DNA of 64,000 nucleotides, taken from Candidatus Saccharibacteria bacterium UBA6040 (GTDB taxonomy: Bacteria > Patescibacteriota > Saccharimonadia > Saccharimonadales > Saccharimonadaceae). Position numbers and translations under genes: made by a program. The notes beneath the pieces were generated by a model. The model was not told the origin of the DNA, ran no database searches, and was given only the letters and a program-made list of their open reading frames with translations. Below, in pieces: positions 16,976-24,422 of the stretch. Numbering within the stretch: position 1 is the stretch's first letter; the number at the start of each line of letters is the position of its first letter. The DNA lies in NCBI GenBank assembly GCA_002429245.1, contig DIZA01000006.1:124001-188000 (forward strand), in the 5' to 3' direction.

Positions 16976-18099
16976 TGAATAAGCCATCTCTCCGCAAGCA
17001 ACTGTATACCGTCGGTGTCTTTGTTCGTATTAACTCACGGCGCTTCTTCCGTGATCGTCTCGCATTATTCTTCACCGTCATCTTTCCACTGATTTTCCTC
17101 TTCGTTTTCGGAAGCTTGAATAGCGGTAGCGGAAATGTTTCATTCAATGTTGCAATTATTAATCACTCCGACTCAACATTTGCGAGCGATTTTGTTAAGC
17201 AATCAAAAGATAGCAAGATTCTCAAAGTCGACGACACTATTACCTCGCTTGACGCAGCCAAAGATAAGATGGGCCGTTCTGAACTTGATGCGACAATTGT
17301 CCTTCCAAGTAACTTCGGCGACATTCAACCGGGACAGGCATACCCAAGTGGCCAGGCTGAGATTATCTACACGCAGAACAACCAAGCGTCGGCTTCAGCG
17401 CTTACATCGGTCCTTAACGCTCAATTTAGCGCGGTGAATAGTAAATTGGTCACAACTGTCACGCCATTTACCGTAAAGGGCACACAGCTCAACGAAAACA
17501 GCCTCAGCGCCTTTGATTACACCTTTGCGGGACTGCTCGGCTTCTCTCTCATTGGTATGGGTATCTTTGGTCCGGTGAATGTTTTCCCAGAACTAAAGAA
17601 GATGGGAATTCTTCGTCGTCTCAGCACGACGCCACTTCGTGTCTGGCAGTACTTCCTTTCAACCGTGATTGCCCAAGCGGCAATCGGCATCGTCAGCTTT
17701 ACCGCATTGTTCGTTGTCGCAATCTTTGTCTTCCATCTGGATATAGTAGGGAACTGGCTCGAATTAATCGTATTCCTACTGCTTGGCATGGTGACAATTC
17801 TGGGTATTGGTCTTGCACTCGGCGGATGGGCAAAGAACGAGCGTCAGGCTGCGCCACTATCGAACATCATCGTTTTCCCAATGATGTTCCTCTCTGGAAC
17901 TTTCTTCCCTCGGTATCTCATGCCCGATTGGTTGCAACACGTGTCCGCATTCCTCCCGCTCACTCCGATTATTGATGGTATCCGCTTGATTGCAACAGAG
18001 GGCAAGAACTTCATCGATATCCTTCCACAAATCGGGTTGATTGGTGCATGGTTGGTCGTTATTTATATCATCGCTTTCCGAGTCTTCCGCTGGGAGTAG
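16975..18099 (+). CDS. ABC-2 type permease
   Basis: 374 aa: TM1 near the N-terminus (LALFFTVIFPLIFLFVFGS), a large extracytoplasmic domain of about 140 residues, then five TM helices, as in YhgE/DrrB/NatB-like ABC-2 permeases. It partners the preceding ATPase. The substrate could be a drug, a lipid-linked glycan or another compound. Confidence 0.85.
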   Translation: MNKPSLRKQLYTVGVFVRINSRRFFRDRLALFFTVIFPLIFLFVFGSLNSGSGNVSFNVAIINHSDSTFASDFVKQSKDSKILKVDDTITSLDAAKDKMGRSELDATIVLPSNFGDIQPGQAYPSGQAEIIYTQNNQASASALTSVLNAQFSAVNSKLVTTVTPFTVKGTQLNENSLSAFDYTFAGLLGFSLIGMGIFGPVNVFPELKKMGILRRLSTTPLRVWQYFLSTVIAQAAIGIVSFTALFVVAIFVFHLDIVGNWLELIVFLLLGMVTILGIGLALGGWAKNERQAAPLSNIIVFPMMFLSGTFFPRYLMPDWLQHVSAFLPLTPIIDGIRLIATEGKNFIDILPQIGLIGAWLVVIYIIAFRVFRWE

Positions 18100-18100
18100 A

Positions 18101-18128
18101 TTGACTTATAGCGTTTTTGTGCTATAAT
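18101..18128 (+). promoter_or_regulatory. Promoter of 93-aa orphan gene
   Basis: TTGACT (18101-18106), 16-bp spacer, TATAAT (18123-18128), 11 nt before the ATG. Confidence 0.8.
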
Positions 18129-18139
18129 GTAGTAATACT

Positions 18140-18421
18140 ATGTTCAAGAAAACAGCGCCTGAATCCGAAGACCCCCTTCCTTCGAAGCCAAATACACAAC
18201 CTTTCCTCGACGCACAGAGCGAACGAATTCGCGCTAAATACGACTTCCAACCCCCGAGAGCAGTGCAGGCGATCGCCAGTCACGCCCTTTCAGAAGCCGT
18301 TTTCTCAGGGCCCGCTAAGGCACCATCTCATCCAGAGATGCTGTATACTCCAGCCGATAAAGTAATCATCGCTGCAATAATGGAACACGCGGACATTCTC
18401 CATAGATCAAGGACCCAATAA
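18140..18421 (+). CDS. Small hypothetical protein
   Basis: 93 aa, soluble, no signal or TM. The Pro-rich polar N-terminus (MFKKTAPESEDPLPSKPN) looks disordered; the second half is helical (VQAIASHALSEAVF... ADKVIIAAIMEHADIL). No family recognised. It has a near-consensus promoter of its own and no clear operon partner. Confidence 0.6.
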   Translation: MFKKTAPESEDPLPSKPNTQPFLDAQSERIRAKYDFQPPRAVQAIASHALSEAVFSGPAKAPSHPEMLYTPADKVIIAAIMEHADILHRSRTQ

Positions 18422-18434
18422 CTCAGACGCACCA

Positions 18435-18463
18435 TTGACTTACGATACCGTTTATGCTATTAT
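18435..18463 (+). promoter_or_regulatory. Promoter of 104-aa acidic orphan gene
   Basis: TTGACT (18435-18440), 17-bp spacer, TATTAT (18458-18463); the ATG follows 6 nt later. Confidence 0.8.
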
Positions 18464-18469
18464 ACTACC

Positions 18470-18784
18470 ATGATTGAAAACGGCAAGTTACTCCCTGGCG
18501 ATAATCGAAGTTTCGAATCCGAAGACGGTGACGTTCTTCCACTTCCCGAACCATTCGTCCCTGAGCCATTTGATATTGACTCTATTGAAGCCCCTGGTCC
18601 TAATGAAGAAGACCCAGCAACTTCTGGGGATATTACAAAAGGACTAGGTTCTGTCGCAACCGTTGAACAAAAACCTACCGTAGAAAAGCCTATCGCGCCT
18701 AAACCTTCCCGTCGTCCAAACTACGGTGGTGACTGGGCAAGAGCCGCGGCAAACGATCCTATCGAGGACGATGACGACGAGTAA
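18470..18784 (+). CDS. Acidic, low-complexity hypothetical protein
   Basis: 104 aa, very rich in Asp, Glu and Pro (LPLPEPFVPEPFDIDS; ends IEDDDDE) and probably disordered apart from an RRPNYGGDWARAA segment. No TM or signal. Its strong leaderless promoter matches that of the gene before it in design. Confidence 0.6.
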   Translation: MIENGKLLPGDNRSFESEDGDVLPLPEPFVPEPFDIDSIEAPGPNEEDPATSGDITKGLGSVATVEQKPTVEKPIAPKPSRRPNYGGDWARAAANDPIEDDDDE

Positions 18785-18821
18785 TCGATCGCTTCCATTT
18801 TAAACTTGGTATAATAAGCGC

Positions 18822-19619
18822 ATGGTAGAAACACCTGCGCTTATTCCTTCTCAGCCTGTCCACAAAAGCACCGCAACTGTTGCGTTGGTTCTTGGTATCG
18901 TCGGCATCTTTATTCCTTTTATCGGCGTCATTCTTGGTATCTTGGCAATTATCTTTGGCAGTATTGCTTTACGTAAGAAAACAACCAGCGTCGCGCCAGC
19001 TGTCGTCGGTATAGTGACCGGTGCGGTTGCGATCCTCGTGACCGCCATAGTTATTGGTCTCATCACGTTCTTTATGGGGCATCCTTTGTTTGTGCCAAGC
19101 GATAGAGATAGAGCCGTCACCGCGATGATTAACGAAAAGAAAGACTTTGGTGTTGGCGAGACTGCAACGATTGGCTCTAACGATGTTACTATCACTAACG
19201 TTGAGCGAAATTACACGCCAACTGCGGATGAGCAAAAGCAGTCAAAATATGACAATCCTGTCGAAGCGACCGGTGACCCGAATACATTGAGCAATTATCG
19301 CCAAGATACGGGTACGGATATTGATGAAACTGACGCAGAATATGTTGTCGTTAAAGGAACTACTGCTCGAAATCAGAGTTTAGACCTTGAAGATGGTGGA
19401 TTCAGCATCTCTGACTGGCGTTTGAATAAAGTACGACCTTACTACACCGCTCCCGCGGTGGGGGATAGCTCAGGCTTCTCGATTATCTATCGTATTCGTA
19501 AAGATGCCGACAAATTGGTACTGAAGGGTGATATCACGATATTTACCTCGGTAAGCCCAATTGTTGGAACTGAAGGTGCGCCTCGTAAAACACTGACATA
19601 TTCGATCGCTTTAAACTAA
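18822..19619 (+). CDS. DUF4190-type membrane protein with C-terminal extracellular domain
   Basis: 265 aa. Two TM helices form a DUF4190-like module (ATVALVLGIVGIFIPFIGVILGILAIIFGSIAL and VVGIVTGAVAILVTAIVIGL). Then comes an extracellular beta-rich domain of about 160 residues (GETATIGSNDVTITNVERN...) resembling DUF4352-type telokin-like folds. Substrate or partner unknown. TATAAT (18810-18815) ends 6 nt before the ATG. Confidence 0.75.
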   Translation: MVETPALIPSQPVHKSTATVALVLGIVGIFIPFIGVILGILAIIFGSIALRKKTTSVAPAVVGIVTGAVAILVTAIVIGLITFFMGHPLFVPSDRDRAVTAMINEKKDFGVGETATIGSNDVTITNVERNYTPTADEQKQSKYDNPVEATGDPNTLSNYRQDTGTDIDETDAEYVVVKGTTARNQSLDLEDGGFSISDWRLNKVRPYYTAPAVGDSSGFSIIYRIRKDADKLVLKGDITIFTSVSPIVGTEGAPRKTLTYSIALN

Positions 19620-19646
19620 AAATAACGCTTCTTTTCGAAACGTTAT
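19617..19646 (-). terminator. Candidate minus-strand terminator
   Basis: ATAACG / CGTTAT stem extended by TTC/GAA, followed on the minus strand by TTTTA. It would end transcripts from the cassette gene at 20087. Confidence 0.5.
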
Positions 19647-19669
19647 GTTGGTTGTCGTAAGAGTGCTGC

Positions 19670-19746
19670 GACAAGCAGATAGAACAATACGGAATGGGCT
19701 ACCAAAGTAGGTAGCGGCCCTTTCGGTATCCTTCTACCTGCTTGTC
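19670..19746. repeat. Long imperfect hairpin at cassette left end
   Basis: 15-bp outer stem with one mismatch, then ATAC/GTAT, GGGC/GCggCCC and TACC/GGTA with an AAAGTA loop. It lies just after the stop codon of the minus-strand gene. Confidence 0.7.
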
Positions 19747-19763
19747 ACGTTGCACGAAGTGTT

Positions 19764-20087
19764 CTAGGGGGTACGCAGTTGATCAATGATCTTCTGCGCC
19801 GTTCCTGGTCCACCATTATCGCGATCGAACAGTCCCGGGTCGAATAGATCGTCCGTGATGTTGATTTTGAGAGGACGCCCTTGGAAGTAGTCGATCTCGA
19901 TGTTCGTCTTTCCTCCCCGGGGGAAGGGGAACACACTTTCGAGGTGATCGATGTACCGTTGAGCGTACTCGACGGGCATCGGTTTGCCACCGAATTCGTC
20001 CTGTAGGACGCCCCGTCCTTGAGCTTTTGACTCATTGAAAAGTGCTGCTAGGAGCGTTGCCTTGTCGATGCCGCTAATATCAATCAT
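19764..20087 (-). CDS. 107-aa orphan protein, phage/plasmid-type family
   Basis: MIDISGIDKATLLAALFNES..., then EIDYFQGRPLKINIT and GLFDRDNGGPGTAQKIIDQLR. I recall a family of small proteins, common in phages, plasmids and variable islands, with the same order (IDISGIDKAKVLAALYN - FDYLKGRPLKVDLS - YDRDNGPGAA); its function is unknown to me. The gene is richer in G+C than its neighbours, has a 110-nt leader and stands alone between inverted repeats, which suggests acquisition. Confidence 0.6.
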   Translation of the reverse strand: MIDISGIDKATLLAALFNESKAQGRGVLQDEFGGKPMPVEYAQRYIDHLESVFPFPRGGKTNIEIDYFQGRPLKINITDDLFDPGLFDRDNGGPGTAQKIIDQLRTP

Positions 20088-20284
20088 GAGACGCTTTCCC
20101 CTTCAAATTGGCCGTGGATGGCATGTGTATTCCGTAACACACAAGATGAGGTGAGCAGATTTATGGAATTATAAATATACTCATCTCACCTGTGGTCTCT
20201 ATCTGCTTGTCAAAAAAACATCTCTGCGAGTTCCCTCGGCAAAGATGTCATTATAATAAAATAAAAAATGGAATAAGTCAATTT

Positions 20285-20360
20285 TGGTGGGGCTGGATAG
20301 AGTTGAACTATCTACCAAGTGGTTATGAGCCGCCTGCTCTGACCGATGAGCTACAGCCCC
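20285..20360 (-). tRNA. tRNA-Ile2 (CAT, lysidine-type)
   Basis: 76 nt including CCA. Acceptor GGGGCTG/CAGCCCC, anticodon loop CTCATAA, T-loop TTCAACT. The AGAGCAGGCG...TTGGT frame is that of bacterial tRNA-Ile2, not Met, so C34 should be changed to lysidine by the TilS encoded at 56565. Oddities: U15 with A48 instead of G15-C48, and a C29.A41 mismatch in the anticodon stem. Confidence 0.88.
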
Positions 20361-20397
20361 AATAGAGGATATTATAGCTTACTTTAGGGGGCTGAGC

Positions 20398-20403
20398 TAT
20401 AAT
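20398..20403 (+). promoter_or_regulatory. -10 box of FtsB-like operon
   Basis: TATAAT 12 nt before ATG 20416. Confidence 0.6.
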
Positions 20404-20415
20404 AGTGAAAACGTC

Positions 20416-20862
20416 ATGCGTAATATAAACATACAAAAAATCATCTATCACGTTCGGCACAAATATGTGACGCTGAATAACTTGGTTATTTTGGCGGCTT
20501 TTTTGATTGCTGCTGGTTGGATTTGGGGGTCTTTGGGCGTCATGCAACGTAACTACAATCTGCAAAAAGAAATCGATTACAAGAAGCAACAATTGCAACT
20601 CACGCAACTACAACGCGACAATCTTTCACTGCAACAGAGCTACTACAAGACGCCCGAATACCAGCAACTTGCAGTTCGTGACGCACTCGGGCTGGTTCTT
20701 CCTGGCGAGAGAGCCTTAATCTTGCCACCAAATAGCGCCAGGGCAATTGCACAAGACGCAGTGAAGGCAACAACTCCCGCTATATCAGTGAGCACGTCAA
20801 ATCTTGAACAGTGGGTGAACTTCCTCTTTGGCGGCTACAGTAAAAGTATTTCGGGGCAATAA
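20416..20862 (+). CDS. FtsB/DivIC-like septum protein
   Basis: 148 aa: a basic cytoplasmic N-terminus, one TM (NNLVILAAFLIAAGWIWGSL), a coiled coil (MQRNYNLQKEIDYKKQQLQLTQLQRDNLSLQQSYY) and the 'YqqlaVRDALGLVLPGE' segment typical of FtsB/DivIC (like 'eliAReelGmv.pgE'). It should help assemble the division septum. The following gene starts 3 nt after its stop. Confidence 0.75.
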   Translation: MRNINIQKIIYHVRHKYVTLNNLVILAAFLIAAGWIWGSLGVMQRNYNLQKEIDYKKQQLQLTQLQRDNLSLQQSYYKTPEYQQLAVRDALGLVLPGERALILPPNSARAIAQDAVKATTPAISVSTSNLEQWVNFLFGGYSKSISGQ

Positions 20863-20865
20863 AGT

Positions 20866-21285
20866 ATGAACGATCCTGAAGAACACCTCAAGATAGAATT
20901 CGTTTCGGAGTCGACCGATTCTGGTGATAACCACCAATTCGCTGATGACGACGCGGTAACAGGGTTACCTCAGAAAGAGCAGACGACGCTATCCGTCATC
21001 GGACTTATTTTGGCGTTGCCATTTCCGATTCTTACGACGATATTATGGATCACTTTGAGTGTGATCAAGGAACATAATCTGGGGCTAGGACAGGGGACGA
21101 TGAACGCCGTGTTCTTGTACTTGCTACAGTTCTTTGTTGTGCCAGTTCTCTCAATTATGTCGATTGTTATCGCCTTTATTGTCACGATTAAATCAAAACA
21201 GATCGCAAAGAAAATTGGCTATATTTCAATGGGAGTGACAGGGGCGGGACTCGTTATTCTTGGTTTATTTTTAAATCATACCTAA
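20866..21285 (+). CDS. Three-TM membrane protein, unknown
   Basis: 139 aa: an acidic cytoplasmic N-terminus of about 40 residues, then three helices (VIGLILALPFPILTTILWITL, FLYLLQFFVVPVLSIMSIVIAFI, IGYISMGVTGAGLVILGLFL). It starts 3 nt after the FtsB-like gene. No family recognised. Confidence 0.65.
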   Translation: MNDPEEHLKIEFVSESTDSGDNHQFADDDAVTGLPQKEQTTLSVIGLILALPFPILTTILWITLSVIKEHNLGLGQGTMNAVFLYLLQFFVVPVLSIMSIVIAFIVTIKSKQIAKKIGYISMGVTGAGLVILGLFLNHT

Positions 21286-21413
21286 ATTTAAGTACTCGTA
21301 CAGCGCATCTTCATGACGAGGCTCTATAGTAACGATTGGTAACACTCTTGCTACCTGATCACATAAAAAGTTCTCACACTTGTACCTTAAAAAAGACAGA
21401 TCACACATACGTT

Positions 21414-21446
21414 AAAATACCGCTTGGACCCTTCAGGCGGTATTTT
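21414..21446. terminator. Bidirectional terminator
   Basis: AAAATACCGC / GCGGTATTTT stem with a 13-nt loop between convergent genes; it touches the stop codon of the minus-strand gene. Confidence 0.85.
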
Positions 21447-22299
21447 AGTTGGGCGCTTTTTTTGCCCAGGTGTACGTTTTGAGCTCTTTTTCCTCTAATA
21501 ACGAAAACGAGTTGACGACGGATGCGGCGCATATTTGTATAAAGTCGATCGACTGCCTTAAAATATTGTTTCTGTCCGAGTAGGCGAAATCTTTGATTAG
21601 TCGAACTCTTGAGCCATTGTCGTCATATTGATAGATTGCGTCGGGAAGAAGGATATTGGCCGAAATCTTATTTTTTCCTACGACCCTGAAATACGTTCTG
21701 GCGATAGGGTATTTCCAAAGCTCTTTCATATCGGGCAACTGGGCCTCGTCGATATTGTCGCTGATAGCAATGGTGTTCTTTGAGGTTGCGAATGTGCGAG
21801 AGTGGACCATGCAATCTCTGACATCGAAGAGGTATCGGACCAGTGGTTCGGTACTCAGGCTGAGATGAAGCGGCAGGTCGGATGTACCTTTCATGAACGT
21901 ATTTGTCGATCCGGGCAAGATGCCTGGTTTGAACAATGGCGCAACGGTGTACTGTGTGACATGGTCGAGGGTCAGTCGAGATAAGATAACGATCGAGTAA
22001 AATTCAAACAAAAGTGACTGCATCTCGGGAGAGTGGAATACGAGCACGCCAACTTTATCAATCGCCAAAGCCCTTTCTGCAATTTGACCACTGATTGTCT
22101 GATAAAAACCCAACATATTTCGAAAATGGTACAGCAAGCCTTCGATATGCCATTCGGCCTCGTGCGCCAGGTTGTAATAATCTTGTTTTTTCTTGATCAA
22201 ATCCCAGGCAGCCGTGTTGACGACAGATTTAATCTCTTCGAGTTCTTTGTCGAAGTAGCTGAGGTCCCTGACGACGAGTTTGTTTTTTGGTTCTGGCAT
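21445..22299 (-). CDS. Hypothetical protein, 284 aa
   Basis: A soluble, mostly helical protein (MPEPKNKLVVRDLSYFDKELEEIKSVV...) with no TM, signal or motif I recognise. Minus-strand TATACT (22312-22307) ends 7 nt before the ATG. It is flanked by terminators, so it is transcribed alone. Confidence 0.65.
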   Translation of the reverse strand: MPEPKNKLVVRDLSYFDKELEEIKSVVNTAAWDLIKKKQDYYNLAHEAEWHIEGLLYHFRNMLGFYQTISGQIAERALAIDKVGVLVFHSPEMQSLLFEFYSIVILSRLTLDHVTQYTVAPLFKPGILPGSTNTFMKGTSDLPLHLSLSTEPLVRYLFDVRDCMVHSRTFATSKNTIAISDNIDEAQLPDMKELWKYPIARTYFRVVGKNKISANILLPDAIYQYDDNGSRVRLIKDFAYSDRNNILRQSIDFIQICAASVVNSFSLLEEKELKTYTWAKKAPN

Positions 22300-22326
22300 G
22301 GTGTTTAGTATAGCGGAGGATGAAAA

Positions 22327-22350
22327 AAAGAACCTCAGTTGAGGTTCTTT
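22327..22350 (-). terminator. Terminator after tRNA-fMet
   Basis: AAAGAACCTC / GAGGTTCTTT with an AGTT loop and T run on the minus strand. Confidence 0.8.
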
Positions 22351-22359
22351 TAATAATCT

Positions 22360-22437
22360 TGGTTGCGGGGGTAGGATTTGAACCTACGACCTTGTGGTTA
22401 TGAGCCACACGAGCTGACCGGGCTGCTCCACCCCGCG
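22360..22437 (-). tRNA. Initiator tRNA-fMet (CAT)
   Basis: 78 nt with CCA. C1 faces A72 (unpaired, an initiator hallmark), D-arm GAGC...GCTC, anticodon loop CTCATAA, T-loop TTCAAAT. The anticodon stem is TGTGG/CCACA, so the usual three G-C pairs 29-31:39-41 are reduced to two: 29:41 is U-A. Confidence 0.92.
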
Positions 22438-22492
22438 ATACAAAACTAATATTAACAGATCGGAACACTTATAGCAAGGCTCTAACACGTCG

Positions 22493-22523
22493 TTGACAAT
22501 CGAAAACCATAAGCGCATATTAA
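22493..22523 (+). promoter_or_regulatory. Promoter of small gene at 22532
   Basis: TTGACA (22493-22498); the -10 is CATATT (17-bp spacer) or TATTAA (19-bp spacer, ending 8 nt before the ATG). Confidence 0.5.
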
Positions 22524-22531
22524 TGGTAATT

Positions 22532-22741
22532 ATGACTTTACAAGACACATTTGAAGCGCGTGAGTTTGGACCGCCAAGGGACGATAAATGGGAAGATGGG
22601 GACGATTTCGGCGCTCCGATAGTATCCCAGGCCCAGGATTCATTTGATGTGCGCAGACCAGCGGTTGTCGCTGAAGTACGATCTGAGATAGAGAAATTTT
22701 TTGTCGACGTTTCTCGACAAGCCGACGCTGATCTTCTCTAG
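22532..22741 (+). CDS. Small acidic hypothetical protein
   Basis: 69 aa (MTLQDTFEAREFGPPRDDKWEDGDDFG...), acidic and without TM; the C-terminal half looks helical. ATG 22532 fits a leaderless start; ATG 22523 overlaps the likely -10, and the TTG at 22493 is the -35 box itself. It overlaps the convergent oxidoreductase gene by 4 bp. Confidence 0.5.
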   Translation: MTLQDTFEAREFGPPRDDKWEDGDDFGAPIVSQAQDSFDVRRPAVVAEVRSEIEKFFVDVSRQADADLL

Positions 22742-24114
22742 ATCAGTTTACTCGCAGCAACACGAATTGCTTCTGACCAGCTTAGGAAGGCGTGGGGGGT
22801 GTCCGCAACCTGGGCTGCGGTAAGATTATGTTTCACGGCTAGACCGATCTCGTGGATCATTTCTGCAGCGTGAGGAGCGACAATGGTACCACCAAGAACA
22901 ACGCCTTTCTTGTCCGTGATCAGTTTGACGAAGCCGTCACGGAAATCAGCTGTATTTGAGCGAGCAATGATGTTCAGTGGCGCAATTGCTTTTTTAATGG
23001 GCAAGTCACGTTTACGACAGTCATCTTCAGATAATCCGACGTGGGCAATCTCAGGAGTTGTAAAGATAAGGCCAGGAGTTGCGGTGTAGTCGGGGACAAC
23101 TTTATTCTTCTCGAAGATATTATGTGCAGCTACACGGCTTTCAAGGATTGCAGTATGGGTATGGCTGTCGCGACCAAGGACGTCACCAGCGGCATAAATA
23201 TGCTTGGTGCTGGTTTGGAGGTTGTCGTTTACGTCGATGCCCTTTGGTGTGTATTTCACGGAGGCATTTTCAAGGCCAAGGTCGAGGTTAGGGGCACGGC
23301 CAGCGGCGACAAGAATTTCGTCGGCTTTAACGTATTTTTCAACGCCACCGCGCGAGATAAGGATCTTTTTACTGAGGCCATCTTTGACAACGGATAAAAC
23401 ACGAGAGTGGGTGAGGACAGTAACACCTTTTTGCTCGGTCAGAACTCTTTCCAACAACTCCCCTACTTCACTGTCCTGTTTTGGGAGGATGCGAGCAGCC
23501 TGTTCGGCAATGTAGACTTTGGTTCCGAAGGTAGCCATGAGTTGGGCGATTTCGATACCGTGACTGCCACCGCCGATGATAAATAAGCTCTTTGGTGGTC
23601 GTAACGCTTCAAGAATAGTTCGCGGAGTAAAGAAAGGTAGGTCGGCAAGCCCCTGGACATTAGGTGTCACCCATGATGATCCGGTCGCAATGAGGAAGTG
23701 CTTTGCAGAAAGATGGCGACGATTCACACTAATTTCATTCGGACTTAAGAAATGCGCGCTAGCATTAAAGGCATCGATACCGTTTGCTTCGTAGAATTTG
23801 CGATTGCCCGCAAGACCGGTACGCTGAACGGCGAGTTCTTTCCATGCCCGAATAGAAGGGTAGTTGTAGCCAAGGGTTGAAACGCGAAGACCGAAACGAT
23901 CACCGTGACGAGCTTCATCGTACAAACGAGCAACGTGAAGAAGTGCCTTGGTAGGGACGTCGCTCCAGTTAGGTGAATCACCACCGAAGGTATCAGATTC
24001 AACTATGGCGACTCGCTTCCCTGCTCTTGCTGCGATCGCAGCTGCAGCGCTACCGCCAGCGCCGCTGCCGATAACGATAAGGTCGTAGTCAAATGTATGT
24101 TGGGGATTGGCCAT
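22738..24114 (-). CDS. FAD/NAD(P) oxidoreductase of the Lpd/MerA fold lacking the redox cysteines
   Basis: 458 aa with the FAD loop (DLIVIGSGAGGSAAAAIAARAG), the NAD loop (SLFIIGGGSHGIEIAQL), the second FAD motif (IYAAGDVLGR) and the C-terminal dimerisation domain. The active-site helix reads FGGDSPNWSDVPTKALL where dihydrolipoamide and mercuric reductases have a CxxxxC pair; both positions are non-Cys (Ser, Asp). It cannot use the standard dithiol mechanism and may be an NAD(P)H oxidase or quinone-type reductase. A good AGGAGAAG site precedes ATG 24114. Last gene of a three-gene operon. Confidence 0.85.
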   Translation of the reverse strand: MANPQHTFDYDLIVIGSGAGGSAAAAIAARAGKRVAIVESDTFGGDSPNWSDVPTKALLHVARLYDEARHGDRFGLRVSTLGYNYPSIRAWKELAVQRTGLAGNRKFYEANGIDAFNASAHFLSPNEISVNRRHLSAKHFLIATGSSWVTPNVQGLADLPFFTPRTILEALRPPKSLFIIGGGSHGIEIAQLMATFGTKVYIAEQAARILPKQDSEVGELLERVLTEQKGVTVLTHSRVLSVVKDGLSKKILISRGGVEKYVKADEILVAAGRAPNLDLGLENASVKYTPKGIDVNDNLQTSTKHIYAAGDVLGRDSHTHTAILESRVAAHNIFEKNKVVPDYTATPGLIFTTPEIAHVGLSEDDCRKRDLPIKKAIAPLNIIARSNTADFRDGFVKLITDKKGVVLGGTIVAPHAAEMIHEIGLAVKHNLTAAQVADTPHAFLSWSEAIRVAASKLI

Positions 24115-24134
24115 CGTTCTTCTCCTTAGTCTTT

Positions 24135-24422
24135 CTATAATGTCGTTCGGTGTTGTTCGTATAAATAGGCGGCATCGGGATGATGTGCACGCAGGTGCCG
24201 GGTAGCAACAAGACGAATGTCGTGGCTAGTCACTTCTGGTCGCTGTTCAAGCCATTCCAAAACGTAGTTAGTAACGGCGTGGGCAATGTTGTCTGCTTGT
24301 CCCTCTGGGGCACGAGCGCTAAGGCTCGCTGCGGTAATGCTTTGGTGAAGTTTGGTCCTATCGAAGACCTCGGTTGGTCGCTGGCCTTTACGCTTGATGA
24401 TGTAGGTATCGCCATCAGCCAC
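24135..24422 (-). CDS. Stand-alone ATP-cone domain protein
   Basis: 95 aa, nearly all an ATP-cone (PF03477-like): YIIKRKGQRPTEVFDRTKLHQSITAASLSA... and DIRLVATRHLRAHHPDAAYLYEQHR. ATP-cones bind ATP/dATP in ribonucleotide reductases and NrdR; here there is no zinc ribbon or enzyme domain attached. GTG start in a TAGTG overlap with the upstream membrane gene. It probably acts as an adenine-nucleotide sensor. Confidence 0.8.
   Translation of the reverse strand: MADGDTYIIKRKGQRPTEVFDRTKLHQSITAASLSARAPEGQADNIAHAVTNYVLEWLEQRPEVTSHDIRLVATRHLRAHHPDAAYLYEQHRTTL

Larger units (their letters stand above)
19670..20211. mobile_element. Putative inverted-repeat cassette carrying one gene
   Basis: The 542-bp segment begins with GACAAGCAGATAG (19670-19682) and ends with its exact reverse complement (20199-20211). 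Just inside the left end, 19732-19746 (TTCTACCTGCTTGTC) pairs with 19670-19684, with 1 mismatch in 15. The sequence between them continues the fold, giving a rod of about 77 nt. Near the right end AGCAGAT (about 20154-20160) can pair with the terminal ATCTGCT. No transposase and no target-site duplication are visible. A repeat-bounded gene cassette is an inference. Confidence 0.4.

Noticed and set aside
22493..22531. TTG start at 22493 for the small acidic protein
   Set aside because: That TTG is part of the -35 box TTGACA.
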